Shown here in pieces: positions 63,044-64,000 of a DNA stretch of 64,000 nt. The notes below the pieces were generated by a model. The model searched no databases. It was not told the origin of the DNA and worked only from the letters and a program-made list of their open reading frames with translations. The stretch is from Bordetella sp. H567 (GTDB taxonomy: Bacteria > Pseudomonadota > Gammaproteobacteria > Burkholderiales > Burkholderiaceae_B), in the NCBI RefSeq assembly GCF_001704295.1, contig NZ_CP012334.1:4352084-4416083 (forward strand), written 5' to 3'. A program made the translations under genes and the position numbers. How positions within the stretch are numbered: the first letter of the stretch is position 1; each line of letters starts with the position of its first letter.

Positions 63044-63970
63044 TCAATAACCACGCTGCGGCGTCACCACGCCCGATATCGGCTCGCCTTGCGCGAGCCG
63101 ACGTATTTTGGCGGCGATCTGGGCGATCGCTTCGGCGCGCAGCGTGCTGGCCGCGATGTGCGGGGTGATGTGGACACGCGGGTGCGTCCAGAACGGATGC
63201 CCCGCAGGCAGGGGTTCCACGTCGAAGACATCCAGCGTGGCACCTTCCAGCCGGCCCTCGTCCAACAGTTCGAGCAGATCCGCCTCATTGACGTGGCCGC
63301 CCCGGCCGACATTCACCAGATGCGCGCCGGGCATCAATTGCGTAAGGATGGCGCGGTCGAGGATGCCGGTGGTTTCCGGTGTCAAGGGCAGCACGTTGAC
63401 GAGCACGCGGGTACGCCGCAGGAACTCCGGCAATTGCTCGGTGCCGGCGTAGGTCTGGATGCCATCGACGGAACGCGGCGAGCGCGACCATCCCAGCACC
63501 GGGTAATCGAAAGCGGCGATCGATTGCGCGACGCGACCGCCCATTTCGCCCAGCCCCAGGACCCCGACGGGCCATTGTTCCCGACGCAGGCCGGGCTGGG
63601 GCGCCCACTGGGACACAGCCTGGTCGCGCTCGTAGCGGCCGAACGCCCGGGATACGCGGAGCAAGGCATACAAGGCGTATTCCGCCATCTGCACCGCCAT
63701 GCCCGCATCTTCCAGGCGAACGATCTGGATATGCGAAGGCAGATCCATCTGCAACAGCGCGTCCACGCCTGCCCCTAGATTGAACAGGGTCTTCAGGGTG
63801 GGCTCATGGTCGAACAGCGCCGCGGGCGGTTTCCATACCAGGGCAACATCGGCGCCGGACGGGGGCCCGGAGGGATCCCACACCGAGATCCGGCAATCCG
63901 GCAATTCGGCGGTCAGCCCTGGCAACCAATCGGCGGGGTCGTTGTGGGGGCAGGCAAAAAGAACATGCAT
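63044..63970 (-). CDS. ghrA: Glyoxylate/hydroxypyruvate reductase A
   Basis: 308 aa, D-2-hydroxyacid dehydrogenase family. NAD(P) loop VGVLGLGEMGGRVAQS, catalytic Arg in LVNVGRGGHV, Glu in FDVEPLP and His in ITPHIAA. The product size and HVLFACPHND start fit GhrA. Convergent with the upstream dehydrogenase across 120 bp that holds a GCCGGC inverted repeat. Its promoter lies at the right window edge. Confidence 0.93.
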   Translation of the reverse strand: MHVLFACPHNDPADWLPGLTAELPDCRISVWDPSGPPSGADVALVWKPPAALFDHEPTLKTLFNLGAGVDALLQMDLPSHIQIVRLEDAGMAVQMAEYALYALLRVSRAFGRYERDQAVSQWAPQPGLRREQWPVGVLGLGEMGGRVAQSIAAFDYPVLGWSRSPRSVDGIQTYAGTEQLPEFLRRTRVLVNVLPLTPETTGILDRAILTQLMPGAHLVNVGRGGHVNEADLLELLDEGRLEGATLDVFDVEPLPAGHPFWTHPRVHITPHIAASTLRAEAIAQIAAKIRRLAQGEPISGVVTPQRGY

Positions 63971-64000
63971 GGCGTCTGATGTGGGTTCGTCAAGCTTGAA

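Overview
The window reads as chromosomal DNA of a high-GC betaproteobacterium of the Alcaligenaceae, most like Bordetella or Achromobacter. The support is a murE-murF gene fusion inside an otherwise complete dcw (division and cell wall) cluster, a Bug-type solute-binding protein, separate tctBA genes, a 16S-Ile-Ala-23S-5S rRNA operon, and the gene order lpxC / dciA / LytM peptidase / secA. I see no insertion sequence, prophage, integrase or CRISPR array.

Layout. 1-11.5 kb: 3' end of yciA, mgtE, pagP, chaC, an Lrp-type regulator divergent from a molybdopterin sulfoxide/N-oxide reductase, a cysteine-dioxygenase-like cupin, a gntR-bug-ThDP-enzyme operon and a glyoxalase-like gene. 11.5-35.1 kb: secA, a LytM peptidase, dciA, lpxC, then the whole dcw cluster on the minus strand (mraZ-rsmH-ftsL-ftsI-murEF-mraY-murD-ftsW-murG-murC-ddl-ftsQ-ftsA-ftsZ), driven by a promoter with MraZ-box-like repeats. 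35.2-44.4 kb: RNase P RNA, an AcpA-like phosphoesterase, a di-haem peroxidase, uup, pyrC, an M20 amidohydrolase, a SWIB protein and a small membrane protein. 44.6-50.5 kb: one rRNA operon on the minus strand with its promoter, boxA elements and processing stems. 50.8-64 kb: an Lrp regulator divergent from hpd, a cytochrome c and ilvD, lgt, a SIMPL protein, 6S RNA, zapA and a coiled-coil gene, tctBA, a gamma-glutamyltransferase homologue, a 3-hydroxyisobutyrate-dehydrogenase-like gene and ghrA.

Most unusual feature. An 81-bp (27-codon) repeat sits at translation starts and is read in frame. Four tandem copies extend MurG at its N terminus, two copies precede mgtE, a degenerate copy forms the C-terminal tail of MurC and supplies the ddl ribosome-binding site, and a fragment makes a 12-codon leader coupled to ftsW. 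Each full unit carries two adjacent hairpins followed by AGGAGGG; the 5' arm of the first hairpin (CCCTCC) is complementary to that Shine-Dalgarno, so the unit could switch between an open and a sequestered ribosome-binding site. A second repeat with different sequence but the same plan (C-run hairpin, hairpin with a gca/gta loop, G-run) occurs twice between dciA and lpxC. I know of no described function for these elements. The regulatory reading is inference; the sequence relations are read directly.
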